The notes: generated by a model not told the origin, from the letters alone. Shown: positions 54,354-63,479, numbered from the stretch's first letter. The stretch is 64,000 nucleotides of DNA from an uncultured Sphingomonadaceae bacterium (GCA_947497315.1 CANMFX010000001.1:744001-808000), one strand, 5' to 3'. Numbers and translations are program-made.

Positions 54354-55571
54354 CTATCGACCAGCCGCGGCGCGCTTCAATTCGGCCGGCTGTGGAGCAG
54401 GTTTGGGCATCGCCTCTTCCTGGCGCCGATCCTCGGCATTTTCGACACGATCTCGGCCGCTCGACTTGGCTCGGTAAAGCGCGGCATCGGCCCGCGCAAA
54501 CAACTGCTCATAGGTCTCCCCATCGCGCGCTGTGGCCACGCCAAAGCTTGCAGTCAGACGGATATCATCGTTTAGACTGTCATGTTCGAGACGTGCGAAA
54601 GCTTGCCTGATCCGCTCGGCTAGCCGCGCAGCTGGATCATTCGGGCAGTTCCAGATCGCGATACAGAATTCCTCTCCGCCGATCCGGCCCGCCATGTCGG
54701 ACCCGCGCACCATCTGATCGATAAGTTCGCCGAAGCTCGAGATCGCTTGGTCGCCCGCCTGGTGCCCCCAGATATCATTTACCTGTTTGAAGTGGTCGAT
54801 ATCGGCCACCACCAGGCTCAGGGGACGATCCTCCGTCTGCGCACGTGATAGAAGGGCTCGAATCGATTGTTCAAACGCGCCACGATTCAGCAGCCCCGTC
54901 AAGGAATCACGATCGCTGCTTTCGCGCAAAGCCTTGGTCCAGTCGGCGATCGTCGCGCCGATCAGAACCATCGCGGTTGTCACACCTTTCACCCCGAGCA
55001 CGAGGCCAATCAGGGAGTAGTATATGGACTCCCGATAGGCCTCCGCCGGGATCGACCGCTCAAACAGCAGGGTCAATGTCGGCCTGGCGAGGAAATCGGC
55101 GGCCTGAAATGCCATGATCGCGATGATTGCGAGGTCGACCAGATTGCGGCGCCGTGCGTTGAGCAGTGTCGTCACGCCCATGGCGAACATGACACCGTAA
55201 CCTATATTGACGATGATCAGTCGCGAGGCGATATCGTTGGAAAAACTAACCGCCACTGCCAGTACCAATGCAGTGATCAGGTAAACGACCACAAAACTTC
55301 CCAGATGGAGTCGCTGCCCGGCTCTCTCACAGACCGATACCACCAGCACGATAGAGCCGAGAGCATAGAAAAGCTGCGTCGCATGAAAGAGGTAGAAAGC
55401 GTTTGCCGGCAGGAAGTGGGTGATAAGAAATCCCACTGCGGACAGGGCATAGGCAATGCCAAAGCCGAGCACGTGACGCTTCATGCGCCCCACCCGCCAA
55501 AGAACCACGAATGTCGCCGCAAAAAACAGCGCCATGAGCGGTGTCACCATCCCGAGAATTTGCGTTTGCAT
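54354..55571 (-). CDS. Membrane diguanylate cyclase (GGDEF)
   Basis: A 405-residue inner-membrane protein with about seven hydrophobic helices in the first 200 residues, followed by a GGDEF domain (about residues 235-380). The catalytic motif is GGEEF in RIGGEEFCIAIW, near residue 297. VADIDHFKQVNDIWGHQAGDQ upstream is the substrate-binding block. It would make cyclic di-GMP. There is no EAL domain. The membrane domain may sense an unknown signal. The next gene is divergent. Confidence 0.93.
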   Translation of the reverse strand: MQTQILGMVTPLMALFFAATFVVLWRVGRMKRHVLGFGIAYALSAVGFLITHFLPANAFYLFHATQLFYALGSIVLVVSVCERAGQRLHLGSFVVVYLITALVLAVAVSFSNDIASRLIIVNIGYGVMFAMGVTTLLNARRRNLVDLAIIAIMAFQAADFLARPTLTLLFERSIPAEAYRESIYYSLIGLVLGVKGVTTAMVLIGATIADWTKALRESSDRDSLTGLLNRGAFEQSIRALLSRAQTEDRPLSLVVADIDHFKQVNDIWGHQAGDQAISSFGELIDQMVRGSDMAGRIGGEEFCIAIWNCPNDPAARLAERIRQAFARLEHDSLNDDIRLTASFGVATARDGETYEQLFARADAALYRAKSSGRDRVENAEDRRQEEAMPKPAPQPAELKRAAAGR

Positions 55572-55710
55572 TTAACCGTAGCGCCCCCGTCCCAGTGGGT
55601 TAGGTCAATATAGTTAAGAGCAGCTTAAGGAATCGTATCCCAACCCTCTTTCCTACAACTAACCAAATAGGTTATATCGATGCTTTTCTCCCTCAACAAG
55701 GAAAGAGCAT

Positions 55711-56484
55711 ATGACCGATCAACCTTCTCACGATACCTTCACCGATATCCCTGCTGCCGATGACCTTGCGCAGCCCCGTGCGCGCCATGATGGCTGGTCG
55801 CCGGACAGGCAGGTGGTGTTTCTCGAAGCCTTGGCCCGCACCGGCAATGTGCGGGCGGCGGCGCGCTATGCGGGGCTTTCGCGGGAGAGCGCGTACAAGC
55901 TCAGGCGGCGGCCGGATGCACGGGCCTTTGCCCGGGCGTGGGATGCCGCGATCATCCATGCGCGCGATATCTTTCAGGATGAGCTGATGGACAAGGGGCT
56001 GAATGGCTGGCGCGAGGCAGTCTGGCATCAGGGCGAGGAAGTGGGGACAAGGGAACGCTGGAGCGCGCCCTTGTTTCTGGCGGCACTTTCGCGGCTCGAC
56101 AAGATGGCGGACGGGATTGATCTGGCCGGCAAGCCGGCGCGGGTGGCCGCCGAGAGGTTTGATGATTTGCTGGAGGGTATTGGCAAAGGGGATGATTGTG
56201 CAGAACTGGTGGACGAGATTGATGGCGCAGGAAGGACGGCAGAGCAGCCGCAATCTTCTCTCTCCAACGCGCAGATCATGAACGCCCTGCGCCTGCAGCA
56301 TGGGCGCGAGCGGATCATGGCAATGGCGCCTGAGGATATTGATGTGTCGGACCTGGACCTGGCCGACTGTGAGGAATGGGATGAGCTTGACTGGGAGCGG
56401 GCTGATCGCAGCGGGTTTCTGGAACGCAGCGGCTTTTATGAGCAGGCCGAGCGTGAGGATATCGTCGAGGAAGAGGTGGTGTGA
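55711..56484 (+). CDS. HTH protein resembling a terminase small subunit
   Basis: A 257-residue acidic protein. Residues about 30-75 form a helix-turn-helix (FLEALARTGNVRAAARYAGL followed by SRESAYKLRRRPDAR), like the DNA-binding part of phage terminase small subunits. The remaining two thirds are rich in Glu and Asp (ISNAQIM..., DLDLADCEEWDELDWE) and have no known fold. No phage genes are near, so it is probably a housekeeping or domesticated DNA-binding protein. It is followed by a repeat-rich region. Confidence 0.7.
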   Translation: MTDQPSHDTFTDIPAADDLAQPRARHDGWSPDRQVVFLEALARTGNVRAAARYAGLSRESAYKLRRRPDARAFARAWDAAIIHARDIFQDELMDKGLNGWREAVWHQGEEVGTRERWSAPLFLAALSRLDKMADGIDLAGKPARVAAERFDDLLEGIGKGDDCAELVDEIDGAGRTAEQPQSSLSNAQIMNALRLQHGRERIMAMAPEDIDVSDLDLADCEEWDELDWERADRSGFLERSGFYEQAEREDIVEEEVV

Positions 56485-56520
56485 TTTGTGTGAACTTTGA
56501 GAGGGAGGGAGTCTTTATTA

Positions 56521-56620
56521 GACCTCAAGCGCCGGGCGGGCACATCCGTGCCCTTGGCTACGCGCCATAAGGCGCGGCGGACGCCATTTGATTTTGGCGC
56601 CCTTGCCTCGCTACGCTCGG
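56521..56620 (+). repeat. Structured palindromic intergenic repeat (locus 2)
   Basis: A single unit of the family at 15972-16233. It begins with GACCTCAAGCGCCGGGCG, has hairpin 1 GGGCAC-ATCC-GTGCCC at 56538-56553, hairpin 2 CGCGCC-ATAA-GGCGCG at 56561-56576, a third stem GGACGCC/GGCGCCC, and ends CTTGCCTCGCTACGCTCGG. It shares the flank TTTATTA with the left end of locus 1. No gene is present. Confidence 0.85.
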
Positions 56621-56652
56621 TCTGATCACCTCAAGTCAGGCACCAGTCTTTA

Positions 56653-56836
56653 TTCTCTCCCCTGGAGGGAGAGAAAAGACTTGGCTTGGCAGCTTGCTGC
56701 CTAGCAAGTCTTAGAGAGGGGGCAGCGGCAATCGCAGCCGTTTATATGGGCCGCCCACCCCTCTCCAAGTTTCGCTAGCGTCCCTGGACAAGTCCAGGAC
56801 CGCAAGCTTCACTGTCCTCTCCCTCAAGGGGAGAGG
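56653..56836. repeat. Cluster of intergenic palindromes
   Basis: Several hairpins in succession: TTCTCTCCC with its partner (56653-56675), AGACTTGGCTTGGCAGC with GCTGCCTAGCAAGTCT (56677-56712 area), CCTGGAC-AA-GTCCAGG near 56783-56798 and CCTCTCCC-TCAA-GGGGAGAGG (56816-56836). They resemble repetitive extragenic palindromes. The 456-base gap 56485-56940 contains this and locus 2 of the other repeat and no gene. Confidence 0.7.
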
Positions 56837-56940
56837 AAGGAGTTTTGAGATCCTGTAAAGAATCCTTCTCCCCTTCGGAGCCATTGCCAGCCCCTTCCCG
56901 GCTGGCTAAAGCGCTGAGAAAGAATAAAGGTCTTCATCCA

Positions 56941-57825
56941 ATGAAATGGCTTATCACTTTCGGGGTTGTGGCGGTTGCTATCGCTGGTTTTGTCTATTGG
57001 TTTTTCTCGCAGCCTGGTCCGCGTCAGCTGGATATGGTCAACAATATCATTCCCGGTGACAAGGACGCAAAGCTGTTGGTGCGTGGCCAGGTCTATGATG
57101 AAGAGCTGGGCCTTGGCCTCAATATCTGGGCACCGACCAAGGCGTCCGACAAGCCGTTGCCGGTTGTTGTGTTTATCTATGGCGGCGGCTGGCGTGCCGG
57201 ATCGAAGGATGAATATGCCTTTGCCGGGCGTGCCTTGGCCCATCGCGGCTATATGACGGTGCTGGCGGACTACAGGCTATATCCTGACACCAAATTCCCA
57301 GGGTTTCTGGAGGATAGTGCCAAAGCGGTCGCATGGGTACATGACAATATTGCCAACCATGGCGGCGATCCGGAACGGATATTTCTGTCGGGTCAGTCGG
57401 CGGGCGCGTATAATGTCGCGATGCTGGCACTTGACCGGCAATGGCTGGGGCGGCTCGGCAAGACGCCGGATTTAATCAAGGGGGTGGCGGCACTGGCCGG
57501 GCCTTATGATTTTTATCCTTTCAAGACCGAGACGACAAAGAACAGTTTTGGTTCCTATCATGTCCCGGAGATGACACAGCCGGTCAACTTTGTGCGCGCC
57601 GATGCCCCGCCGCTTTGGCTGTCGACTGGCGTGGATGATACCCAGGTCAGGCCGCGTAACAGCCAAACCCTGCGGGATAAAATTCTCGAGGCGGGGGGTG
57701 ATGCGGAATATGTTGAATATCCCGATATGGATCATCTGGAAATCATGATGGCGATCTCCAAGCCGTTTCGCAACAAAGGCCCGGTGCTTGAGGACATGAT
57801 TGCCTTTTTCGAAAGCCGTCGATGA
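56941..57825 (+). CDS. Membrane-anchored alpha/beta hydrolase (esterase-like)
   Basis: A 294-residue protein with an N-terminal hydrophobic anchor (MKWLITFGVVAVAIAGFVYWFF). Family features of carboxylesterase/HSL-type enzymes: IYGGGWRAGS near residue 78 (oxyanion hole), SGQSAGAYN near residue 150 (nucleophile Ser), Asp in STGVDDTQV and His in DMDHLEIMM near residue 262. The start avoids an upstream in-frame stretch within the repeat zone. It overlaps the next gene by four bases (ATGA), so it is coupled to the nucleotidyltransferase. Confidence 0.85.
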   Translation: MKWLITFGVVAVAIAGFVYWFFSQPGPRQLDMVNNIIPGDKDAKLLVRGQVYDEELGLGLNIWAPTKASDKPLPVVVFIYGGGWRAGSKDEYAFAGRALAHRGYMTVLADYRLYPDTKFPGFLEDSAKAVAWVHDNIANHGGDPERIFLSGQSAGAYNVAMLALDRQWLGRLGKTPDLIKGVAALAGPYDFYPFKTETTKNSFGSYHVPEMTQPVNFVRADAPPLWLSTGVDDTQVRPRNSQTLRDKILEAGGDAEYVEYPDMDHLEIMMAISKPFRNKGPVLEDMIAFFESRR

Positions 57826-58664
57826 CGACCGAAAATATAAGTGATGGCATCAGTGATGCCGGGGCGCCTTCGTCTGCCGATGCTCTTGTTCTGGCCGGGA
57901 GCCGTCCGGGCGGCGATCCGATGGCGGACAGTCGGGGCATATCGGTAAAAGCGCTGATCCCGGTGGCGGGCAAGGCGATGCTGGCCCATGTCACGGAAAC
58001 TCTGCTGGGCCACAAGGCGATTGGCAATGTGCATATGCTGGCGCAGGATTTTGCGCCTTTCTGGACGGATGACGGCACTAGCGGGCTGGAAAGCAACCCC
58101 CGCGTAATCGCGCGGCCCAGCCGTGCGACCATTGCGACATCACTGGATGAGGTTCTGGATCAGGAAGACACCCGCTTTCCGGTGGTGATCACCACGGCTG
58201 ACAATGTGCTGCTGAGCGCGCCGATGATTGACGATTTTCTGAGTGCAGCGGAAGATACGGATATTGCCATTGCGGTTGTCGAAAAGCAGGTGTTGCTGCA
58301 CCGCTATCCGGCATCCCGGCGGACCTGGCTGAAATTGCGGGGTGGTCATTATAGCGGGGCGAATCTTTTCTATTTCGGTTCCCCGAAAGCGCGGCAGATA
58401 TTGCGCTATTGGGCCGAGGTCGAACAGGACCGCAAAAAGGGATGGAAGATTTTGACGATATTCGGGCCGTGGCTGTTGTTTCTGGCGGTGACCCGGCTGC
58501 TGACCGTTGATCAGCTGGCGGCGCGGGTCGGCAAGAAGCTGGGATTGGCCATTAGAATCGTGCCGATGGCGCAGGCAGAGGCCTGCATTGACGTCGACAA
58601 GGACAGCGACTTGGAGATGGTCGAGCAGATAATCGCCGCGCGGAATGAGGCCGCCAGCGCTTAA
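57822..58664 (+). CDS. MobA-like nucleotidyltransferase
   Basis: A 280-residue NTP-transferase-fold protein. It has DALVLAGSRPGGDPMA near residue 20 (phosphate loop), VKALIPVAGKAMLAHVTETL near residue 42 and VVITTADNVLLSAPMID near residue 120 (acidic metal residue). The C-terminal half is specific to this subfamily. The activated product (GDP, CDP or other sugar/alcohol) cannot be assigned. It is coupled to the esterase upstream and its stop is shared with the convergent flippase. Confidence 0.8.
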   Translation: MTTENISDGISDAGAPSSADALVLAGSRPGGDPMADSRGISVKALIPVAGKAMLAHVTETLLGHKAIGNVHMLAQDFAPFWTDDGTSGLESNPRVIARPSRATIATSLDEVLDQEDTRFPVVITTADNVLLSAPMIDDFLSAAEDTDIAIAVVEKQVLLHRYPASRRTWLKLRGGHYSGANLFYFGSPKARQILRYWAEVEQDRKKGWKILTIFGPWLLFLAVTRLLTVDQLAARVGKKLGLAIRIVPMAQAEACIDVDKDSDLEMVEQIIAARNEAASA

Positions 58665-60016
58665 CCTTTGGCCAGATTGCGCCGGGCGGCGACGCCAAAA
58701 AGAACGAGCCGGATAAGCGCGGCGACCAGCATCGCACCGGCGGCGCCCGTTGCGCCGAAAAAATGCAGGCCCACAAGCAGCATCGTGATGAACAAGACAG
58801 CAATGGTTGCTTGCAATATGAGGGCCATGCGCGCGCCGCTGCCGGACAATAATGTCGGTTCATAAATGGCGCCAGCCAGATCGACAGACGCCGCAGCGGC
58901 GAGCAGGATCAACAAGGGATAGGCGGGCAGAAATTCTGGCCCGGACATGTAAAACAGGGCGGGTTGGCCAATGACCACGACGATCAGGATGACGGTTCCG
59001 CCGGTCATGAACAGCATCCGGCTGGCCTTGCGGAACAGGACCTTCATGGCCTCTGCGCCCTGCTGCGCCCGCATCAGGTTGACCTCGGCAAATATCGCGC
59101 GGGACAGCAGCACCGATATCTTGGTCATCGCGACACTCAGCTGGCTGGCGAGCCGGTACAGGCCCGCAGCCGTCGGCCCGACAAAATAACCGACGATCAG
59201 CAGCGAGATATTCTGGGAAAGTCCGGCCAGGGTGGAACCAAGATTGGATATCAGCAGAAATTCGCCAATGCCTCTATTCTCCCGCGCCGCCCGCTTCACG
59301 CGAAACAGATTGCGAGGGGACATGATGTCGCGGCTACTCCACGCCGCAAACAGCCAGTAGCCGATTGCATGAATGACTTCCGACAAGGCCCAGACGGCAA
59401 GAAAGTTGACCAGCCGGGGATCGGTGAACCAGACTATCAAAGTGCCGATCAGGCGGACCGTTGGAATGATTGCTTCGGCATAAGCGGCCAGATCAAAACG
59501 GTTTTCCACCCGCAATATGCCGGTCGGAGTTGATTTGATGGAAAGCAGCATGACCAGCGCAAAGATCAGCGCGTTTTGCGCCAGCTCCTCATCCCAACCG
59601 AAAAAGGGAGCCAGCCAGCCAACGGCAAAATAGGCCAGGATGCACCCGGCCACTGCTCCGGCAATATCGAGCAATGTGCACAGCCCGACCAGTCGCCCGA
59701 ATTGCTGCCGGTTTTCCGCCCCCTTGATGTTGCGTGCACCAAAGCGGATGACGACTTGCCAGGTCTGAAATGTGACGATCAGGGCGATGGCCTGCGCAGT
59801 TCCGGTGATCAGCGCAAACTGGCCAAAGCCCGCGACGCCCAGCGTGCGGGTCAATATCGCGAGGTAGAAGAGGCTCAGGATGCCGCCAAAGCCTTTACCG
59901 CCAAGCAGCCAGCCGGTATTCTTGATGATCCGGCGGATACCGGTTTTCTCACCGTTGGGCTGTGCAGGTTCGATCGCCACTTCCTCAGCCATGATCAGAC
60001 AGGCATCCGAAGACAT
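58661..60016 (-). CDS. Lipid/polysaccharide flippase (Wzx/MATE type)
   Basis: A 451-residue integral membrane protein with about 12-14 hydrophobic helices, of the polysaccharide-transporter or MATE-like superfamily. It starts with a soluble stretch then KNTGWLLGGKGFGGILSLFYLAIL. VGPTAAGLYRLASQLSVAM is a typical loop. It would flip a lipid-linked glycan or other amphiphile across the membrane. The cargo is unknown; the neighbours suggest a polar-lipid pathway. No clear ribosome site supports the ATG at 60016; 59992 is possible. Confidence 0.82.
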   Translation of the reverse strand: MSSDACLIMAEEVAIEPAQPNGEKTGIRRIIKNTGWLLGGKGFGGILSLFYLAILTRTLGVAGFGQFALITGTAQAIALIVTFQTWQVVIRFGARNIKGAENRQQFGRLVGLCTLLDIAGAVAGCILAYFAVGWLAPFFGWDEELAQNALIFALVMLLSIKSTPTGILRVENRFDLAAYAEAIIPTVRLIGTLIVWFTDPRLVNFLAVWALSEVIHAIGYWLFAAWSSRDIMSPRNLFRVKRAARENRGIGEFLLISNLGSTLAGLSQNISLLIVGYFVGPTAAGLYRLASQLSVAMTKISVLLSRAIFAEVNLMRAQQGAEAMKVLFRKASRMLFMTGGTVILIVVVIGQPALFYMSGPEFLPAYPLLILLAAAASVDLAGAIYEPTLLSGSGARMALILQATIAVLFITMLLVGLHFFGATGAAGAMLVAALIRLVLFGVAARRNLAKG

Positions 60017-60111
60017 AACTGCAACCGGCTGTTACAGGATTGAGCTTTGAAGGCCATCGTTCTAAGTGTCTCCCCACACCATCCCTATCCCGATAAAGGC
60101 CAATTGCCAAC

Positions 60112-60858
60112 ATGATCGACAAAGTAATAATCCTGAGCGCAGGTCAAGGCTCGCGGCTGTTGCCGTTGACCGCGGAACGCCCCAAATGCCTGATCGACTT
60201 TTCGGGCAAGAGCCTGATCACCTGGCAGATCGAAATGCTGGCGGCCGGCGGGGTGAAAGAATTTCATGTCGTGACCGGCTTTATGACCGACATGGTCGAG
60301 GCGGAGCTTGAGGCGCTGATGCAGGCGGGCAGGGACATCACGATCCACTTTAATCCGTTTTTCAAGGTTGCCGACAATCTCGGCAGCTGCTGGATTGTGC
60401 GCGATGTGATGGACGGGGATTTCATGATCCTGAACGGCGATACACTGATCTCGCCGGAGATTATCGAGACCGCTCAGCAAACCGAGAATTGGCCGATTAC
60501 AGTAACGGTCGATATCAAGGATCATTATGACAGCGATGATATGAAAGTATCGCTGAGCGGTGAGAGGCTGACGGCGATAGGCAAGACGCTGACGGCCGAA
60601 CAAAGTGATGCGGAATCCATCGGCTTTCTGGCTTTTCGCGGAGAAGGCGGGGCGATGTTCCGGGAAAAGGTACGCGACGTCATGCGCACACCGGCGGGCG
60701 TGGAAAACTGGTATCTCAAGATCATCGATACGCTGGCACCCACCGAGAAAGTCGGCGCTGTATCTATCCAGGGCCATGACTGGGCCGAGGTCGATTTTCT
60801 GAATGACGTGGAAACGGCAACCGCTCTCACTGATCAATGGTTGGCCAAATTCGGCTAG
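60112..60858 (+). CDS. Nucleotidyltransferase, phosphocholine/inositol-phosphate cytidylyltransferase-like
   Basis: A 248-residue sugar-nucleotidyltransferase-like protein. It begins KVIILSAGQGSRLLPLTAERPKCL, the NTP-binding loop of LicC/IPCT-type enzymes, with DFSGKSLITWQIEMLAAGG next and a metal-binding MILNGDTLISPEI near residue 108. GHDWAEVDFLNDVE ends the family. LicC-like proteins make CDP-choline and IPCT makes CDP-inositol. A CDP-alcohol phosphatidyltransferase lies next door, so CTP use is likely. Its stop overlaps that of the convergent HIT gene by four bases. Confidence 0.85.
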   Translation: MIDKVIILSAGQGSRLLPLTAERPKCLIDFSGKSLITWQIEMLAAGGVKEFHVVTGFMTDMVEAELEALMQAGRDITIHFNPFFKVADNLGSCWIVRDVMDGDFMILNGDTLISPEIIETAQQTENWPITVTVDIKDHYDSDDMKVSLSGERLTAIGKTLTAEQSDAESIGFLAFRGEGGAMFREKVRDVMRTPAGVENWYLKIIDTLAPTEKVGAVSIQGHDWAEVDFLNDVETATALTDQWLAKFG

Positions 60859-61289
60859 TCCGGAAAGCCTGATTTGACCCAGGTCGCCATAGCCGGGATC
60901 TGGTTATCCGACAGTTTGACAGCATCGCCAAGGGCCGGCGGGCCGGGCCATGACTTGTCTTTGAAATTCTGACCCATCCACTCGCGTTCTCCTTCATAGC
61001 GGGGGATCAGGTGGAAATGGACATGCGGATCAACCATCATCAGCATCAGCCAGTTGAGTTTCTGATGCGATATAAGCTCTTTCAAAGCCGACGACACATC
61101 AGCGGTTACTGTTTTCAGTTCGGCGAAATGATCGTACGACAGATCACCAAAATCCGCTGCGTCCGATTTGGCTGCGACAACCAGTGAGCCTAAAGTTACC
61201 TGCGCCGGGCGGAGCAAAACGACCCAGTGATCATAGTCCTTTACCAGCGTCGCGGGATATCCGAATTTTTCGATGGTATCATTGATCAT
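60855..61289 (-). CDS. HIT-family protein
   Basis: A 144-residue histidine-triad protein. The motif HVHFHLIPRYEGE near residue 105 is the HxHxHxx signature of nucleotide hydrolases or transferases. It begins MINDTIEKFGYPAT at 61289, four bases after the CDP-alcohol phosphatidyltransferase stop, so it shares that operon. It may split a mononucleotide by-product or protein-AMP. AGGA is about seven bases before the ATG. Confidence 0.88.
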   Translation of the reverse strand: MINDTIEKFGYPATLVKDYDHWVVLLRPAQVTLGSLVVAAKSDAADFGDLSYDHFAELKTVTADVSSALKELISHQKLNWLMLMMVDPHVHFHLIPRYEGEREWMGQNFKDKSWPGPPALGDAVKLSDNQIPAMATWVKSGFPD

Positions 61290-61293
61290 CCTT

Positions 61294-62391
61294 CTATCCT
61301 TGCTCTTGCTCCAGCCATGAAACAATCTGTCCGCCACGTATTTTTACGAGCCAGGCCTGCATTATCTGAACCATATGCACCGCGAGGGAGATTAATGTCC
61401 ACCAGGCAACGGCGATGAGGCCGATGTCGGGACGGCCAAAAATCAAGGAAACAAATAGCAACACCATATTGGGATTGCGTCTTGCGGTGATCAGGCGGAA
61501 CCATGAATCCATCGGGCGCCAGACATGGATATGCTGGCCGAAAGCGCGGATGAAAATGCCTTCGATAACCCGCTGCAGGACATAGCCGCCCAGAATGACG
61601 ATCAACGCGAGGCGGAGTTGATCCTCGGGCAAAGCAAGCCCCACCGCACCAAGGCCAAATGCCCATGCAACCCACCAGAAGGGCGGGTGAACCAGATCAA
61701 GCCCGTGATCAAAAATATTCCCCCAAAAGGAGGATGTGATGGTACACCGCGCCAGCTTGCCATCCACTGTGTCGAGCACCATGAAAACAAAACCTGCAGC
61801 CATGCCGGACCAGAAATGGCCGTAATAGAACAGGAACGTCGCAGCGACACAGCCTATCGCCCCAATGCCCGTGACCATATTGGGGGTCATTCCAAGCCGG
61901 GCCGCCAGGCGCGTGAGAACCAATGCCAGTTCCGGCCACAGATATTTGGTGAGAATGTCGGTAACGCCTTTATACGCACCGAAATAGCTTTGCCGCTCGA
62001 TATCCTTCACCGTTTCTGCATTAAGTTCCCGGACAAACGGTGTTTCCAGTTTGCGTAGCGAGGCATTGTGAATTTGCGGTTTGTCACGATATTCCATGAC
62101 TGTCATTCCGGCTGGCACTGTCAAAGCCGCAAGGGCCTGAGCATCTTCGTCGCTCGCGAGATGCGCGAGCACCGGAATGCCGTCAAAAGTAACTATGGTT
62201 CCCAGATTGTCATGAACGTGCTGAATCCACTGTGGATCAAAAGCAAATGTCATGTTTATCCATAGACTACCGCTGATATTACCCTGCAATTTTTCGACCA
62301 GGCGGCGTCCCCGTTCCGCGTTGGTCATTCCCCATATCAGCGTGTCATTTTTGCCATGCAGCAAAAGAGTCACACCGTTTTTGGTCTGCAT
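61294..62391 (-). CDS. CDP-alcohol phosphatidyltransferase with N-terminal extension
   Basis: A 365-residue protein. Residues about 140-360 form a membrane CDP-alcohol phosphatidyltransferase with the motif DG-KLAR-x8-G-NIF-D-HGL-D in full, so it is likely active. The first 135 residues are a soluble extension (GVTLLLHGKNDTLIWGMTN; TFDGIPVLAHLAS) that looks like a reduced nucleotidyltransferase domain, as in bifunctional IPCT/DIPPS enzymes making phosphodiester inositols; that similarity is my reading and untested. It heads the operon with the HIT gene; the LicC/IPCT-like gene is convergent. Confidence 0.85.
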   Translation of the reverse strand: MQTKNGVTLLLHGKNDTLIWGMTNAERGRRLVEKLQGNISGSLWINMTFAFDPQWIQHVHDNLGTIVTFDGIPVLAHLASDEDAQALAALTVPAGMTVMEYRDKPQIHNASLRKLETPFVRELNAETVKDIERQSYFGAYKGVTDILTKYLWPELALVLTRLAARLGMTPNMVTGIGAIGCVAATFLFYYGHFWSGMAAGFVFMVLDTVDGKLARCTITSSFWGNIFDHGLDLVHPPFWWVAWAFGLGAVGLALPEDQLRLALIVILGGYVLQRVIEGIFIRAFGQHIHVWRPMDSWFRLITARRNPNMVLLFVSLIFGRPDIGLIAVAWWTLISLAVHMVQIMQAWLVKIRGGQIVSWLEQEQG

Positions 62392-62696
62392 ATGAATTGT
62401 TCCTGTCGTAATTTGGGTGATTTGGGCGTTATCTTCGTAAATACCAGTGATTTGTATGCGTTAGCAGAAAAATGGGGCATTTTAGAATCGAAAAAGAGGC
62501 AAATCGTGCAAATCGCAAGAGTGCGAGCGCTTATCAAAATTACCAGCACCACATGTTTTGCTGGTTTTGCAGGGCCTAGGGGTGATTTGGCCGCGTATTT
62601 CAGGCATTGAGTTTGCCGAGAAACTGGCTATGAAAGGCGGAACATAACCGACTACCAACGCGACATCTATTATTTCGCCAACACAAGAGAATATTG
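62392..62696. other. Intergenic region between the CDP-alcohol operon and sdhB
   Basis: No gene is convincing here. A frame on the plus strand (62356-62610) has no ribosome site or family pattern. The region must contain divergent promoters for sdhB and the lipid operon; no specific operator was matched. Confidence 0.5.
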
Positions 62697-63479
62697 ATGG
62701 CAACCTTTACGCTTCCGAAAAACAGTAAAATCCGTAAGACCGGCGAAGTGCATGAGGCGCTGAGTGGCGGAAAGGCGCGCGCGTTTAAAGTCTATCGCTA
62801 TGATCCGGATAGCGGCGAAAACCCGCGCTATGACACGTTCAAGATCGATACGGATGACTGCGGGCCAATGGTTCTCGATGCGCTGATCAAGATGAAAAGC
62901 GAACAGGATTCTACCCTGACCTTCCGCCGGTCGTGCCGTGAAGGCATTTGCGGGTCCTGCGCGATGAATATCGACGGTAAAAACGGTCTTGCCTGCACCA
63001 CCGCGATTGAGGATTGCGGCAAGGAAGTCAAAATAACACCGCTGCCACATATGGAAGTGATCAAGGATCTGGTCCCTGATTTCACCCACTTCTATGCGCA
63101 ATATGCATCCATCCAGCCATGGCTGAAAACCGTGACGCCGACGCCTTCCGGTAAAGAACGGCTGCAGTCGCCCGAAGATCGCGCCAAGCTGGACGGCCTT
63201 TATGAGTGCATCCTGTGCGCTTGCTGCCAGACCAGCTGCCCAAGCTATTGGTGGAATAGCGACAAGTTTCTTGGTCCTGCCATATTGTTGCAAGCCTATC
63301 GCTGGCTTGCCGATAGCCGGGATGAAATGACCGGTGAGCGGCTTGACGAACTGGAAGATCCCTTCCGCCTCTATCGCTGCCACACGATCATGAACTGTGC
63401 CAATGCCTGCCCCAAAGGTCTCTCCCCCGCAAAGGCAATTGCCGAGATCAAGAAGATGACGGCCGCGCGCGAAGTTTAA
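62697..63479 (+). CDS. sdhB: Succinate dehydrogenase iron-sulfur subunit
   Basis: Electron-transfer subunit of complex II. All three clusters are visible: [15 protein letters not shown] with the fourth Cys in GLACTT near residues 80-101 (2Fe-2S), [12 protein letters not shown] near residue 175 (4Fe-4S) and [15 protein letters not shown] near residue 228 (3Fe-4S). It is 260 residues. ATG at 62697 has AAGAGA upstream; TTG one codon earlier is not needed. sdhC, sdhD and sdhA are not next to it. Confidence 0.97.
   Translation: MATFTLPKNSKIRKTGEVHEALSGGKARAFKVYRYDPDSGENPRYDTFKIDTDDCGPMVLDALIKMKSEQDSTLTFRRSCREGICGSCAMNIDGKNGLACTTAIEDCGKEVKITPLPHMEVIKDLVPDFTHFYAQYASIQPWLKTVTPTPSGKERLQSPEDRAKLDGLYECILCACCQTSCPSYWWNSDKFLGPAILLQAYRWLADSRDEMTGERLDELEDPFRLYRCHTIMNCANACPKGLSPAKAIAEIKKMTAAREV

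Noticed and set aside
54867-55613. Plus-strand reading frame over the diguanylate cyclase membrane domain
   Set aside because: It is antisense to a gene with a clear GGDEF domain and membrane helices.
55711-56484. Prophage suggested by the terminase-like HTH
   Set aside because: No capsid, portal, large terminase or integrase is near.
62356-62610. 84-residue reading frame before sdhB
   Set aside because: No ribosome site, no family pattern, and it overlaps the start of the CDP-alcohol gene.
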